The notes below the pieces were generated by a model that saw nothing but the letters and a program-made list of their open reading frames with translations, did not search any database and was not told the DNA's origin. Below, piece by piece: positions 17,729 to 27,500 of a DNA stretch of 38,866 nucleotides. How positions within the stretch are numbered: the first letter of the stretch is position 1; each line of letters starts with the position of its first letter. This stretch comes from JAGXLC01 sp041686375. GTDB lineage: Bacteria; Bacteroidota; Bacteroidia; Bacteroidales; UBA12077. The stretch is taken from assembly GCA_041686375.1 (NCBI GenBank), contig JAWLEB010000027.1, forward strand, positions 1 through 38,866. The letters run 5' to 3'. Made by a program: the position numbers and the translations under genes.

Positions 17729-17822
17729 CTAATATCCGGGACAAAAATTAAAATATAAAAGCAAATTAAGAGTTTTATTTACTCAGGGAATTACCATCAT
17801 TATATATTAAATTTATTTTATT

Positions 17823-18482
17823 ATGAAAATCAAATATTTATTCATAACATTATTTTTACCTTCGCTGCTTTTTGCTCAGGAAGATGAGAAAGCAGAAGAG
17901 ATATTGGATAGGATGGCAGAGAAAAACAAATCCTATGAGACAATTACTGCTGAATTTACAATTGAGTTTTCTAACCTTCAGTCTGAAGATTATAACCGAA
18001 GTAAAGAAGGAACGATCATTATAAAAGGTGATAAATATAAATTGGATTTGAATAATTCAATTGTTTATTACGACGGGGAAACAATGTGGAACTATTTAGA
18101 AAAGCCTAATGAGGTAAATATCTCTGAGGCTTCATCTGAATCCGGCGAGCAGCAGGATATTTTAAATCACCCAAATAAAATTTTTGAATTATATAAGCAG
18201 GATTTCAAGTATAAGTTTATCGGGAATACTACTGTTAATGGAAGACAGGTTTATGAGATTGACTTGTTCCCGCGAAATCTGGATGAAGATTATAGCAGGA
18301 TTCGAGTAAAAGTTTTACAGGAAAATGATATAATCTATGCTGCAAAAGTTTTTGGTAAAGACGGTGCCAGGTATAATTTTACCATTGACCATATGACAAC
18401 TAATGAATCTGTTCCCGACTCCACTTTTGTGTTTGATGAATCAGATTATCCAGATGTGGAAGTAATTGATATGCGTTTTTAA
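17823..18482 (+). CDS. lolA: LolA-like outer-membrane lipoprotein carrier
   Basis: 219 residues with a Sec signal peptide ending LLFAQ. The mature protein matches the LolA half-barrel: residues 20-60 carry the helix and first strands (AEEILDRMAEKNKSYETITAEFTIEFSNL, shown here only to locate them by MAEKNKSYETITAEF), then GDKYKLDL, YYDGETMWNYL and a late FDESDYPDVEVIDMRF end. In the periplasm it shuttles lipoproteins released by LolCDE. Convergent with the 7TM-HD gene, with only 5 nt between the stop codons and no terminator hairpin in the gap. Confidence 0.85.
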   Translation: MKIKYLFITLFLPSLLFAQEDEKAEEILDRMAEKNKSYETITAEFTIEFSNLQSEDYNRSKEGTIIIKGDKYKLDLNNSIVYYDGETMWNYLEKPNEVNISEASSESGEQQDILNHPNKIFELYKQDFKYKFIGNTTVNGRQVYEIDLFPRNLDEDYSRIRVKVLQENDIIYAAKVFGKDGARYNFTIDHMTTNESVPDSTFVFDESDYPDVEVIDMRF

Positions 18483-18487
18483 TTGTT

Positions 18488-20623
18488 CTATTTTGGATAT
18501 TTTATTCTTGCATGGTAGAAATTCTGTAGTTTCTTTTTGAAGATACCTTTTATTATTGTAATATCCCGAAAGGTGATATCTACATTTTCAAACTGACCGT
18601 CATTCAATTGGCCGTCAATAATTGTATCGACAAGATTGTTGATAATTTTCTCGTTTAAATGGGTGTAACTTCTTGAAGCCGCTTCCACAGAATCGGACAT
18701 CATCAATACGGCCATTTCTTTTGAGAAAGGTTTAGGTCCGGAATACGTAAATTGTGTATCATCTATCTCTGCATCGCCGGTATTTTGTATATATTTCTTA
18801 TAAAAATACTGAACTTTCGTTGTTCCATGGTGTGTTCTTATGAAATCCACCAATGGTGCTGGTAATTTGTATTTTGATGCGATTTCCACTCCCTTTTTGA
18901 CGTGTCCAATAATAATTTTTGCGCTTTCTTCTGAATTAATTTGTTCATGTGGGTTAAAGTCGGGGCTTTGATTTTCTATAAAATATATTGGATTATCCAT
19001 TTTGCCAATATCGTGATAAAGCGCTCCTGTTCTTACCAGTAGCGTATTTCCTCCGATTTGATATACCGCTGTTTCGGCCAGATTGGCAACCTGTAGGGAA
19101 TGCTGAAATGTACCAGGCGCTCTTTCTGATAAACGACGTAATAGCGGCTGATTTGTATCGGAAAGTTCCATTAGCGTTACATCAGACACAAAACCGAAAG
19201 TTTTTTCAAAAACATAAATTAACGGATAGGAAGATAGTACAATGGCTCCGTTAATTCCAAAATAGGCGAAGTTCATCCAGTTGATACTCTGTATATTCCC
19301 TTCTTGTGTGACCGCTAAGCCAAAATAAACAAAAGCATAACTGAGAATAACTAATGTTGAAGAAAGAAATAACTTTCCTCTTCTGTTAAGACTGGTAAGA
19401 CTGAAAATGGCAACAATCCCTGCTATGAAGTTCATGAAAACAAAGTCAAAGCTGTTTGGGGCATAAAACCCTACCAATAAAACCGTGATTATATGTATGA
19501 ACAAAGCAAGCCTTGCATCATAAAACGAGCGAATGATAATAGCGAGAATAGCGAAAGGAATAAGATAAACAAGATCAGCATTAAGCCGTATTGTTAAACT
19601 GGAAATAGCGGCTAACAGAACTATCAGAAACAGTATAAAAGCTGATTTCAGACTGTTCTGGAGAATTTCATTTCTAAAATGGTATAAGAATAAGTATAAA
19701 ACAAAAATTCCCGCAAATACGAAGATAATATGGCCCACAACTATTATGGAGTCTCGTTGAGTACCACCCATTTTTTGTTCATATTCTTTACGCAATGATT
19801 CTATTATTTGATATGTTTCACTATCTACTACTTCACCTTTTGAAACAATACGTTCCCCTGCCTGTACCACTCCTCTTGTTACGGAGAGATCATCAAGCTG
19901 GCTGTTTCTTACCTTTTCCGTTGTTTCATCATCATAAATTAAATTAGGCTTTACAAACTGGTAAAGACTGTAATCATTAATATAGGCCATTAAATCGGAA
20001 TTCTGGATGTTGTCTTGCTCATATAATGTGTCAACATATGATTCTGATTTTTCTACAACATACTTATATGCTTCCTTTTGATTATATACCTGGCTCACCT
20101 TAAGTTCTTCCGCTACATTATCTGTTAAAACTACGATTTCAGAATGCTCATCAAGAGAAATATTCATATCTGTTACCAGAATTCCTTTATCATAAATTGT
20201 TTGAAGGAGCTTGACGATATAATCTTTGTATTGGTCTAAGAAATTATCAATTCTGCGTATTTGCCACCTGGGGGCATTGTTTTCTGTAGCGAAAGTCTCA
20301 GTAAATTCTTTTTGCTGCTTTTTATACTTTTCTTCAAAATCTGCAATTTGAGTCTTAGCAACACTGCTATCGTAAGCAAAATATGGATTTGTATTTTCCA
20401 GAATACTATCTCTTTCTTCTTTGAGCTGTTTTTGGCTTTTATAGATAGGAAAATCAAATGGAGCCATTAAAGTTTCATAACTCCATGGCTTACCTTTATT
20501 ATATTCATATTTGAATTTTCCTTCCTTGGGAAGAAGGAGGACAATAATAGCTATCGTAATTATAAACAGTGCAGCGTTGAATATTTTCTTATATTTTGTT
20601 TGGAGAAAAGATATAAAGTTCAT
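18488..20623 (-). CDS. 7TM-HD (PgpH-like) cyclic-di-AMP phosphodiesterase
   Basis: 711 residues in the family order: one N-terminal TM (about 15-31), a large extracytoplasmic 7TMR-HDED domain (about 45-280), seven clustered TM helices (about 290-475), and a cytoplasmic HD phosphohydrolase domain. The metal-binding His-Asp pair is H537-D538 in GALYHDIGKMDNP, with supporting HS (SLQVANLAE region), H-K (IIGHVKKGVEIASKY) and D (MMSDSVEAASRS) elements. Relatives such as Listeria PgpH cleave c-di-AMP to pApA, affecting wall and osmotic homeostasis. It is the last gene of a phoH-purC-pgpH run. No diadenylate cyclase is in the window, though the YbbR protein at 29412-30413 belongs to the family of the cyclase regulator CdaR. 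Confidence 0.9.
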   Translation of the reverse strand: MNFISFLQTKYKKIFNAALFIITIAIIVLLLPKEGKFKYEYNKGKPWSYETLMAPFDFPIYKSQKQLKEERDSILENTNPYFAYDSSVAKTQIADFEEKYKKQQKEFTETFATENNAPRWQIRRIDNFLDQYKDYIVKLLQTIYDKGILVTDMNISLDEHSEIVVLTDNVAEELKVSQVYNQKEAYKYVVEKSESYVDTLYEQDNIQNSDLMAYINDYSLYQFVKPNLIYDDETTEKVRNSQLDDLSVTRGVVQAGERIVSKGEVVDSETYQIIESLRKEYEQKMGGTQRDSIIVVGHIIFVFAGIFVLYLFLYHFRNEILQNSLKSAFILFLIVLLAAISSLTIRLNADLVYLIPFAILAIIIRSFYDARLALFIHIITVLLVGFYAPNSFDFVFMNFIAGIVAIFSLTSLNRRGKLFLSSTLVILSYAFVYFGLAVTQEGNIQSINWMNFAYFGINGAIVLSSYPLIYVFEKTFGFVSDVTLMELSDTNQPLLRRLSERAPGTFQHSLQVANLAETAVYQIGGNTLLVRTGALYHDIGKMDNPIYFIENQSPDFNPHEQINSEESAKIIIGHVKKGVEIASKYKLPAPLVDFIRTHHGTTKVQYFYKKYIQNTGDAEIDDTQFTYSGPKPFSKEMAVLMMSDSVEAASRSYTHLNEKIINNLVDTIIDGQLNDGQFENVDITFRDITIIKGIFKKKLQNFYHARIKYPK

Positions 20624-20640
20624 TGTCAGATAAAGATTAA

Positions 20641-21597
20641 TTAATGTACAGACAATTCAGCAAGCGCTTTGTTTATGTTATTTTCAATACGTTTTTCTAC
20701 ATTCTCTGACTCTGTATAATGAAATTCTTCTCCGGTTAATTTTTCGTAAAGTTCTATATATCTTTCGGATACTTTTTTTACGAAATCTTCCGGTATTTCA
20801 GGCATTTGTTCATCTTCGTTGCCTTGAAATCCTTGCTCAATGAGCCATTCCCTTACAAATTCTTTTGATAGTTGCTTTTGGGGTTCGTTGTTTTGAAATC
20901 TTTCCCAATAACCATCTGAGTAGAAATATCTTGATGAATCAGGTGTGTGGATTTCATCAATCAAATAGATTTTACCGTCTTTTTTTCCAAATTCATATTT
21001 TGTATCTACAAGAATCAGCCCTTTTTCTGCTGCTAATTTTGTTCCCTGTTCAAATAGCTGCAGGGAATATTTTTCCAGTAGTTCATAGTCTTCTTTGCTT
21101 ACCAGGCCTTGTTTAATGATTTCATCTTTTGAGATATCTTCATCATGCCCTTCGTGTGCTTTTGTTGTTGGGGTGATAATGGGTTTATCAAATTTCTGAT
21201 GTTGTTTCATCCCTGCTAAAAGTGGCTCGCCGCATAGTTGACGTTTGCCGGCTTTATATTCTCTCCAGGCATGACCTGTTAAATATCCGCGAACGACCAT
21301 TTCCACAGGGAAAGCTTCTGCTTTATGGCCAATCATTACATTGGGGTCCGGTGTGTCTATCTTCCATGTAGGCACTATGGAAGCGGCTTCATTTAAAAAA
21401 CGTTCTGCAATTTGATTTAATACTTGACCTTTATAGGGAATACCTTTGGGTAATACCACATCAAACGCGGATATTCTGTCTGTGACTATCATGACAAGAT
21501 ATTCGTCATTGATATTATAAACGTCCCGGACTTTTCCTTTATATACGTCTTTCTGTCCAGGTAAGTTGAACTGAGTTTCTACAATCGGCTGCTGCAT
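20641..21597 (-). CDS. purC: SAICAR synthetase (phosphoribosylaminoimidazole-succinocarboxamide synthase)
   Basis: 318 residues, the long form found in Bacteroidota and yeast Ade1-like enzymes. Visible motifs are GKVRDVYN (ATP-binding start), VTDRISAFDVVLP, VVRGYLTGHAWREYKAG, and the signature-like LVDTKYEFG and IDEIHTPDSSRY. In the cytosol it joins CAIR and aspartate with ATP, in purine synthesis. It lies 17 nt before the 7TM-HD gene and 11 nt after phoH, so the three are probably co-transcribed. Confidence 0.95.
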   Translation of the reverse strand: MQQPIVETQFNLPGQKDVYKGKVRDVYNINDEYLVMIVTDRISAFDVVLPKGIPYKGQVLNQIAERFLNEAASIVPTWKIDTPDPNVMIGHKAEAFPVEMVVRGYLTGHAWREYKAGKRQLCGEPLLAGMKQHQKFDKPIITPTTKAHEGHDEDISKDEIIKQGLVSKEDYELLEKYSLQLFEQGTKLAAEKGLILVDTKYEFGKKDGKIYLIDEIHTPDSSRYFYSDGYWERFQNNEPQKQLSKEFVREWLIEQGFQGNEDEQMPEIPEDFVKKVSERYIELYEKLTGEEFHYTESENVEKRIENNINKALAELSVH

Positions 21598-21608
21598 ATT
21601 TATTATTT

Positions 21609-22577
21609 TTATTTAGTAGATTGATTATTAATGTATTTGTTGTATGCATCTACGATGCGTTTTACCAGTTTATGCCGGATAATATCCCTGTTGTCAAAAT
21701 GAATGATAGATATTCCCTGTATATCTTTCAGAATCTCCATCCCTTCAATAAGTCCGGATTTCTGTTTTTGGGGCAAATCAATCTGAGTAATATCGCCGGT
21801 GACAATAAATTTTGCATTCTTCCCCATGCGGGTTAAAAACATTTTCAACTGATTGACTGTAGTATTTTGAGCCTCATCAAGTATGACAAAAGCATTATCT
21901 AGCGTTCGTCCTCTCATATAAGCCAGTGGAGCAATTTCTATAATACCTTCTTCTATAAATTCGGTCAGTTTTTTGGGGTGAAACATATCCCTCAGAGCGT
22001 CATACAATGGCTGCAGATACGGGTCTAGTTTTTCTTTCATATCCCCAGGTAAAAATCCCAGGTTTTCACCTGCTTCCACAGCAGGTCTTGTGAGAATAAT
22101 CCGCCGAACTTGTTTTTCTTTGAATGCTTTTACTGCCAGCGCTATTGCTGTGTATGTTTTACCTGTTCCGGCCGGCCCAATGGCAAAAATCAAATCATTT
22201 TTTTCGTGTTCTTGTACTAATTTTCTTTGATTAACTGTCTTTGCTCTTACCGGCTTAGCATTGATGCCATATACCAGCGTATCTTCCGTAGTTTCTTTTG
22301 CACGGAGCATCTCTTCTCCTTCTCCTTCCTCCTGTAATAATGCATCAAATTCCGCTTCTTTCAGATGTTTGAATTTTTGAAGATATTCAAGGATGGTATC
22401 AATCTTCTCTTCAAATTCATTAATCTCGTTTTCTTCTCCTTTGACAATTATTTCGTTGCCCCTCCCAATGATTTTTAACTTGGGGTAATATTCTTTTAAT
22501 TTTTCCAGTCTTGAATTTTTTACTCCGTACAAATTCACGGGCTCAATACCCTCAAGATATATCACTTTTTCTATCAT
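21609..22577 (-). CDS. phoH: PhoH-like (YbeZ-type) ATPase
   Basis: 322 residues. An N-terminal KH-like region (about 1-70) precedes the ATPase core: Walker A GPAGTGKT at 134-141, TRPAVEAGENLGFLPGD near 165, Walker B FVILDEAQNTT near 230, and the sensor region FIVTGDITQIDLP near 256. YbeZ-type proteins act with the endoribonuclease YbeY in RNA handling, but no ybeY is in the window. First gene of the leftward phoH-purC-pgpH unit, with a promoter-like box 39 nt upstream. Confidence 0.9.
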   Translation of the reverse strand: MIEKVIYLEGIEPVNLYGVKNSRLEKLKEYYPKLKIIGRGNEIIVKGEENEINEFEEKIDTILEYLQKFKHLKEAEFDALLQEEGEGEEMLRAKETTEDTLVYGINAKPVRAKTVNQRKLVQEHEKNDLIFAIGPAGTGKTYTAIALAVKAFKEKQVRRIILTRPAVEAGENLGFLPGDMKEKLDPYLQPLYDALRDMFHPKKLTEFIEEGIIEIAPLAYMRGRTLDNAFVILDEAQNTTVNQLKMFLTRMGKNAKFIVTGDITQIDLPQKQKSGLIEGMEILKDIQGISIIHFDNRDIIRHKLVKRIVDAYNKYINNQSTK

Positions 22578-22598
22578 AGAATTTAGACAAATATTATG

Positions 22599-22623
22599 TA
22601 CTTTTGGACTATGAGCAAATCTA
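22599..22623. promoter_or_regulatory. Back-to-back promoter boxes for phoH (-) and the DUF62 gene (+)
   Basis: TACTTTTG at 22599-22606 reads rightwards and TAGATTTG (reverse complement of 22616-22623) reads leftwards; both fit TAnnTTTG. For the leftward box, CAAA at 22640-22643 or 22646-22649 gives a -33 TTTG 16 or 22 nt away. The two putative start sites would fall within a few bases of each other, so the promoters could exclude one another. Confidence 0.4.
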
Positions 22624-22707
22624 ATAATTTATTTAATAACAAACACAAAAGTTTGTTAAACGATTATATGGTATTGACTTTATCAAAGGACAAATGGATG
22701 TTTCGCC

Positions 22708-23478
22708 ATGACTACGATCACGCTGACAACTGATTGGATCAAAGATGATTTTTATGCAGGAGCCCTTAAAGGCAAACTCCTTAATCTGTGCGAAGACGTT
22801 AATATTGTGGATATTACACATCAGATTAAACCTTTTAATTTGTCTCAGGCAGCATTTATTATGAGAAATACGTATAGTCATTTTCCTGAAAATACGATTC
22901 ATATTATTGGGGTCCAATCTGTACCGCTTAAAAATCAGGATTTTCTCCTGGTAGAAAAAGAAAATCAATATTTTATCGGGGCAGATAATGGAATATTCGG
23001 ACTCCTCTTCAACAGTAAACCAGACAGGATTATTAAACTAAATGCTTCCTTGGATTATCCAACATTTCCCGCTTTGTCGGTTTTTGCAGAAACTGCCGCT
23101 GCGTTGGTAGCGGGTAAAACATTAGACACCTTGGGTACTGAATCATCAGAAATATCCAAACGTGTTCCTTTAAGACCAACTATCGATGAGTCTGTAATCA
23201 TCGGTAGAATCGTATATATCGATTCGTTTTCAAATGCTATAACAAATATTACAAAAGAATTGTTTTACAGGGTGGCAGATGGCAGAAAATTTCAAATTTA
23301 TGTACAAAGTAATGCTCATAAAATCAGTGATATAAGTAAGTCTTATAATGCTAAACCTGAAGGTGAACTATTGGCTCTTTTTAATTCATTGAATTTGCTT
23401 GAAATTGCTATGAATGGAGGAAATGCGGCTGATATTTTGGCGTTAAGCACGGATTCCACTGTCAGGGTGAGGTTTTAG
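22708..23478 (+). CDS. SAM hydrolase/adenosyltransferase, DUF62 family
   Basis: 256 residues, the usual length. The N-terminal domain begins ITLTTDWIKDDFYAGALKG, the family's TDFG-x-x-D-x-YVG-x-x-KG signature with W-I in place of F-G, and contains VDITHQI and GADNGIFGLLF (about residues 91-101), which line the SAM pocket. The C-terminal barrel has the conserved IDSFSNAITNI. Characterised members use an activated water or hydroxide to split SAM into adenosine and methionine. The canonical VDPGVG loop is replaced here by IIGVQSVPLKN, a variation worth noting. Divergent from phoH; the 95-nt leader after the putative promoter shows no hairpin. Confidence 0.85.
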   Translation: MTTITLTTDWIKDDFYAGALKGKLLNLCEDVNIVDITHQIKPFNLSQAAFIMRNTYSHFPENTIHIIGVQSVPLKNQDFLLVEKENQYFIGADNGIFGLLFNSKPDRIIKLNASLDYPTFPALSVFAETAAALVAGKTLDTLGTESSEISKRVPLRPTIDESVIIGRIVYIDSFSNAITNITKELFYRVADGRKFQIYVQSNAHKISDISKSYNAKPEGELLALFNSLNLLEIAMNGGNAADILALSTDSTVRVRF

Positions 23479-23515
23479 TGAGGTTTACTGGTGTGTTGAT
23501 GGTAGAATTGAAATA

Positions 23516-23674
23516 ATGAAACCCTCATCCACTAACGTAGACAAAAGCCTGTGAATAAACCCGCATCTGTCGGTAAACAATGCATGAGGGTTTCATGGGA
23601 TAGGTAGATCAAGAACGAGGAGTTTGGTAGAAATAAATATCAGAATGTCAAACTTTTAATCTAACTTTATACTA
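23516..23674 (+). repeat. Duplicated upstream module, copy A (mazG)
   Basis: The module starts with a perfect 13-bp inverted repeat, ATGAAACCCTCAT (23516-23528) and ATGAGGGTTTCAT (23584-23596), then runs 78 nt to the mazG ATG. A homologous copy lies immediately 5' of the siaC-like gene at 38186-38321 on the other strand, in the same orientation relative to the gene. The first 43 nt match at about 38 positions, the right arm at 12 of 13 and the last 60 nt before the ATG at about 47 of 60, without gaps. Only the loop differs in length, this copy having 23 extra nt. Homology ends at the start codon. It has no ORF. Confidence 0.85.
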
Positions 23675-24442
23675 ATGGATAAGAAATTAGAAGCTTTTGA
23701 AAAATTACTTCATGTTTTGGGTGAACTAAGAGAAAAATGTCCATGGGACAGAAAACAGACCATGGAGTCCCTTCGGAACCTTACACTGGAAGAAACTTAT
23801 GAGTTAGCTGATGCAATCATTAAAAATGATATACGGGAAATTAAAAAGGAACTGGGTGATTTGTTACTCCATATTGTCTTTTATGCCAGAATAGCTGAAG
23901 AACAAGAAGAATTTGATATTGCTGATGTAATTGATGCCTTGTGTGATAAGTTAGTAGCCCGACATCCGCATGTTTTTGGAGATACTGAGGTGGATGATGA
24001 TAAGGAGGTTGAGAAAAACTGGGAACAGATAAAAATGAAGGAAGGATACAAATCAATTTTATCTGGTGTTCCGGATTCTTTGCCTGCTATGATAAAAGCC
24101 AATCGTATCCAGCAAAAGGTCAGAGGGGTAGGTTTTGATTGGGATGAAAAGGAGCAAATCTGGGATAAGGTAAAAGAGGAGGTGGAAGAGCTTAAAGAAG
24201 AAGTAGGCAACATTGACAGAGCGAAAATGGAATCAGAATTTGGTGACCTGATGTTCTCGCTTATTAATGCGGCACGTCTATATGATATCGACCCGGAAAC
24301 AGCCCTGGAAAAGACTAACAACAAATTTACAAAACGCTTTAAATATCTTGAGAAACAAACATTGAACAAGGGGCGGAAACTTACGGATATGAATTTAGAT
24401 GAAATGAATGTAATCTGGGATGAAGCAAAGAAAAATGATTAA
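23675..24442 (+). CDS. mazG: Nucleoside triphosphate pyrophosphohydrolase MazG
   Basis: 255 residues with two MazG helical modules as in the E. coli housekeeping enzyme. The N-terminal module has the Mg-binding pattern EE-x-x-E (E39, E40, E43 in LTLEETYELADAI) and E-x-x-D (E59, D62 in KELGDLLLHIVF). The C-terminal module repeats it (EEVEELKEEV, ESEFGDLMFSLINAARL). It hydrolyses (d)NTPs to NMP and pyrophosphate, cleansing non-canonical nucleotides and, in E. coli, dampening ppGpp signalling. The start is secure: the homologous upstream module ends exactly at this ATG. No toxin-antitoxin genes adjoin it. Confidence 0.93.
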   Translation: MDKKLEAFEKLLHVLGELREKCPWDRKQTMESLRNLTLEETYELADAIIKNDIREIKKELGDLLLHIVFYARIAEEQEEFDIADVIDALCDKLVARHPHVFGDTEVDDDKEVEKNWEQIKMKEGYKSILSGVPDSLPAMIKANRIQQKVRGVGFDWDEKEQIWDKVKEEVEELKEEVGNIDRAKMESEFGDLMFSLINAARLYDIDPETALEKTNNKFTKRFKYLEKQTLNKGRKLTDMNLDEMNVIWDEAKKND

Positions 24443-24514
24443 GTATTTTTTAGTGCAACTTTAATTATTTCTTTTCGTTGAACTCGGTAATTCTTATTGA
24501 ATGGAGTTCTTATC

Positions 24515-27500
24515 ATGGATAGAGGAAGTACACCTACAGGGAAGATTGCGAAGGAATTAGAGGTTTTAAAACAGGAAAGCCAAAAATTAAAAACAGAGCA
24601 GAAGTTTAATCGCCTTATTCTTGATAATATCAAGGATATGATTAGTGTACTTGATAAGGAAGGAAAGTTTGTTTATGTATCCCCGTCTCATAAGCAATAT
24701 ACAGGTTACGAGCCTTCTGAATTACTACATACCGATGCGTTTCAGTATATTCATCCTGAGGAAGTTGAATTAGTAAAAAGGATTTTTATTCAGGCCGGTA
24801 AAAAACTTGAATTGGGTTCAATCGAATTCAGGGCCTTGACAAAGAGTGGAAAATATATTCATTTAGAGGGTGTTGCAAAGCCCTTATTAAATCAGGATGG
24901 CTCTGTTAAAAGCATACTTATAAGCTCAAGAGATATCTCCGCTAAAGTTGAAACCAGAAAAAGTGAAGAGGCATACCTAAGAGCTTACGAGTTTCTTACC
25001 AAAGCCTCTATGGAGCTCAACGATTTACCTCAGCATCAGAATATCGATAAATATATAACAACCATACTCCATAGCTTTTTGCCCCGATCAATCATTGTAA
25101 TGCACAGTTTTGATTACAGGAATGCTCAGATTAACTTGCGTTCAATACAAGGTTCGTTAAAAGAGAAAATCAACTGGATTAGTTTATTTGAGCACCTTAA
25201 AGAACAACCTTTGAATCTCAGAAGTTATCCTGTAGATACATTACAATCAGGGAATATCGAATATTTGGGTGATATATCTACGGAGGAGGTGAAGCATTAT
25301 TTTCATGAAGAGATTTTTTCTTCTCTCCATAAAATTTCACCTCATCTTAAAGTTTTTGGTATGGGTCTTATTGTAAATAAGCGAGTTACCGCAAATGTTT
25401 TTATCATTAGTGAACAACAAATCACAACGACTGAATTTTATACTTTAGGAGTTTTAGCAAAGCAGGTTTCCCTTAAAATGGAGAAACGCGAAGCTAAGCG
25501 TGAATTAAGCGAAAGCGAGAAGTTTTATCGCCGCATAACGGAAAATATGGGGGATATCATAAGCATAACAGACTCGAGGGGAACATTGCGTTATGTAAGC
25601 CCTTCGCATGAGAAGATCTTGGGCTATTCAAATAAGGAGATGATAGGAAAGAGCATTTTTAATTTTTTGCACCCTGCTGATACTTTTAATTTTTATAGTT
25701 TTATTATAGAAAAAGAAAAGGAAGCATTCCCGGAAAAGGTAGAATTTAGGGCTAAAACAAAAAGGGGCGAGTATCTGTGGTTTGAAAGTATGGGAAAACA
25801 ACTGGATGATGAGAATGGTAATTTTGAGGGTTTTATTTTTTCTATGAGAGAGATAAGTGAGAAGAAAGAAACGCTCAATAATCTTTCTTTCCTTTATGGT
25901 GCAGGCAATAATTTTTTAAAGATCCCCGGGCAACAGGAAATTTTTCAATATATAGGAAAGAAAGTCGGCAAACGCTACCGTCAGACTATCGTTTTTGTTA
26001 CAAGCTATAACTCAAAAAAAGGTAGTTTTCCCGTAGAGTTTATAAGTGGTATTGAGGGAAATCTTAGTAAATTTATAGAACTGACTGGCACACACCCATT
26101 GGAAATGGAGTTTAATTTACAAAAGCAAGATTTGAATTTTTTGAACCAAAAAATAAATGAAATTTCTCTCAAAAGGGCGAAAAAAGTTTCCAGAATTCTA
26201 TATTCTGAAATTTTCCAGCAAATCAATGAACAATATAACATTGATTATTTGTATTATATTGGTTTATCTATTGATAGAAAATTGTATGGAAGTATAATTA
26301 TTCTGTCCAAAGATCGTAAGGTTAAAATGGATAGCAAAACCCTGGAGTCATTTGCAAATCAGGCAGCTATATCAATTTTTAGAAAAAATATGGAAGAAGA
26401 ATTGTTTAAGGCTAAAGAAAAAGCTGAAGATTCTGATAGACTGAAGTCGGCATTTTTGGCAAATATGTCTCATGAGATTCGGACACCTATGAATGGAATA
26501 TTGGGTTTTTCCCAGTTAATGAGAAATACGAAGCCTGATGCCAAGAAACAAACATATTATCTCAACCAGATTATTAAGCAGAGTCAGCAATTGCTTACAC
26601 TGATTGATGATATAATTGATATATCAAAAATAGAAGCGGGACAGATTGACATAGAGACTGGAGAGGTAAATCTGAATTCTTTGATGGAGGAGTTAATGGG
26701 ATTATTCCAAAAAAGCAATACAAAGAATTTGGATTTTCGGTTAAATAATGGATTGGAAAGAAGCCATAGTAATATTCAAACTGATGAGCATCGACTGAAA
26801 CAAGTTTTGACGAATTTGTTAAGCAATGCTTTTAAATTTACCGATGAAGGAGAAGTTGTTTTTGGTTACAGGCTTCGGAGTGATCGTATGCTTGAATTTT
26901 ATGTGAAAGATACAGGGGATGGAATACCAGAGGAGTCGAAACAGCTTGTTTTTGACAGGTTTAAACAGGCAGAAAGTTCTTTTAAACAAAGCAGTGGAAC
27001 AGGCCTTGGATTAGCAATTTCAAGGGAGATTGCTGAATTAATGGGAGGGGATTTATGGGTAAAATCAACATACGGAGTAGGTTCTACCTTTTATTTGACT
27101 ATCCCATATATTCCAAAAGAAAATTTAACTGTTAACAAGGTGGAAGAGGAATTCCAATTTGCAACAGCACTCGAGAATATAAATATTTTGATTGTTGAGG
27201 ATGACGAAACCAGTTATATATTTTTAAAAAATTGCTTTGAAGATACAAAGACAAATCTCAAATGGGCCAAGGATGGTGAGGAGGCAATAAAATTCTGTAA
27301 AGCAGATCCTTCTATTGATATCGTCCTTATGGATATCCAGTTGCCTGTGAAGGATGGATATACAGCTACAAAGGAAATTAAAAAATTCCGCAGGGATTTA
27401 CCGATTATTGCGCAAACAGCTTATGCTATGCATGGAGATAAGGAAAAAGCAATAGAAGCAGGCATGGAGGATTATATAACAAAGCCTGTTGATTTTAACC

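Noticed and set aside
23516..23596. CRISPR-type repeat
   Set aside because: Only two copies 15 kb apart, each in front of a gene, with no spacer array and no cas genes.
23881..24369. 162-codon open frame antisense to mazG
   Set aside because: Ser/Leu-rich shadow of the mazG reading frame; no family resemblance.
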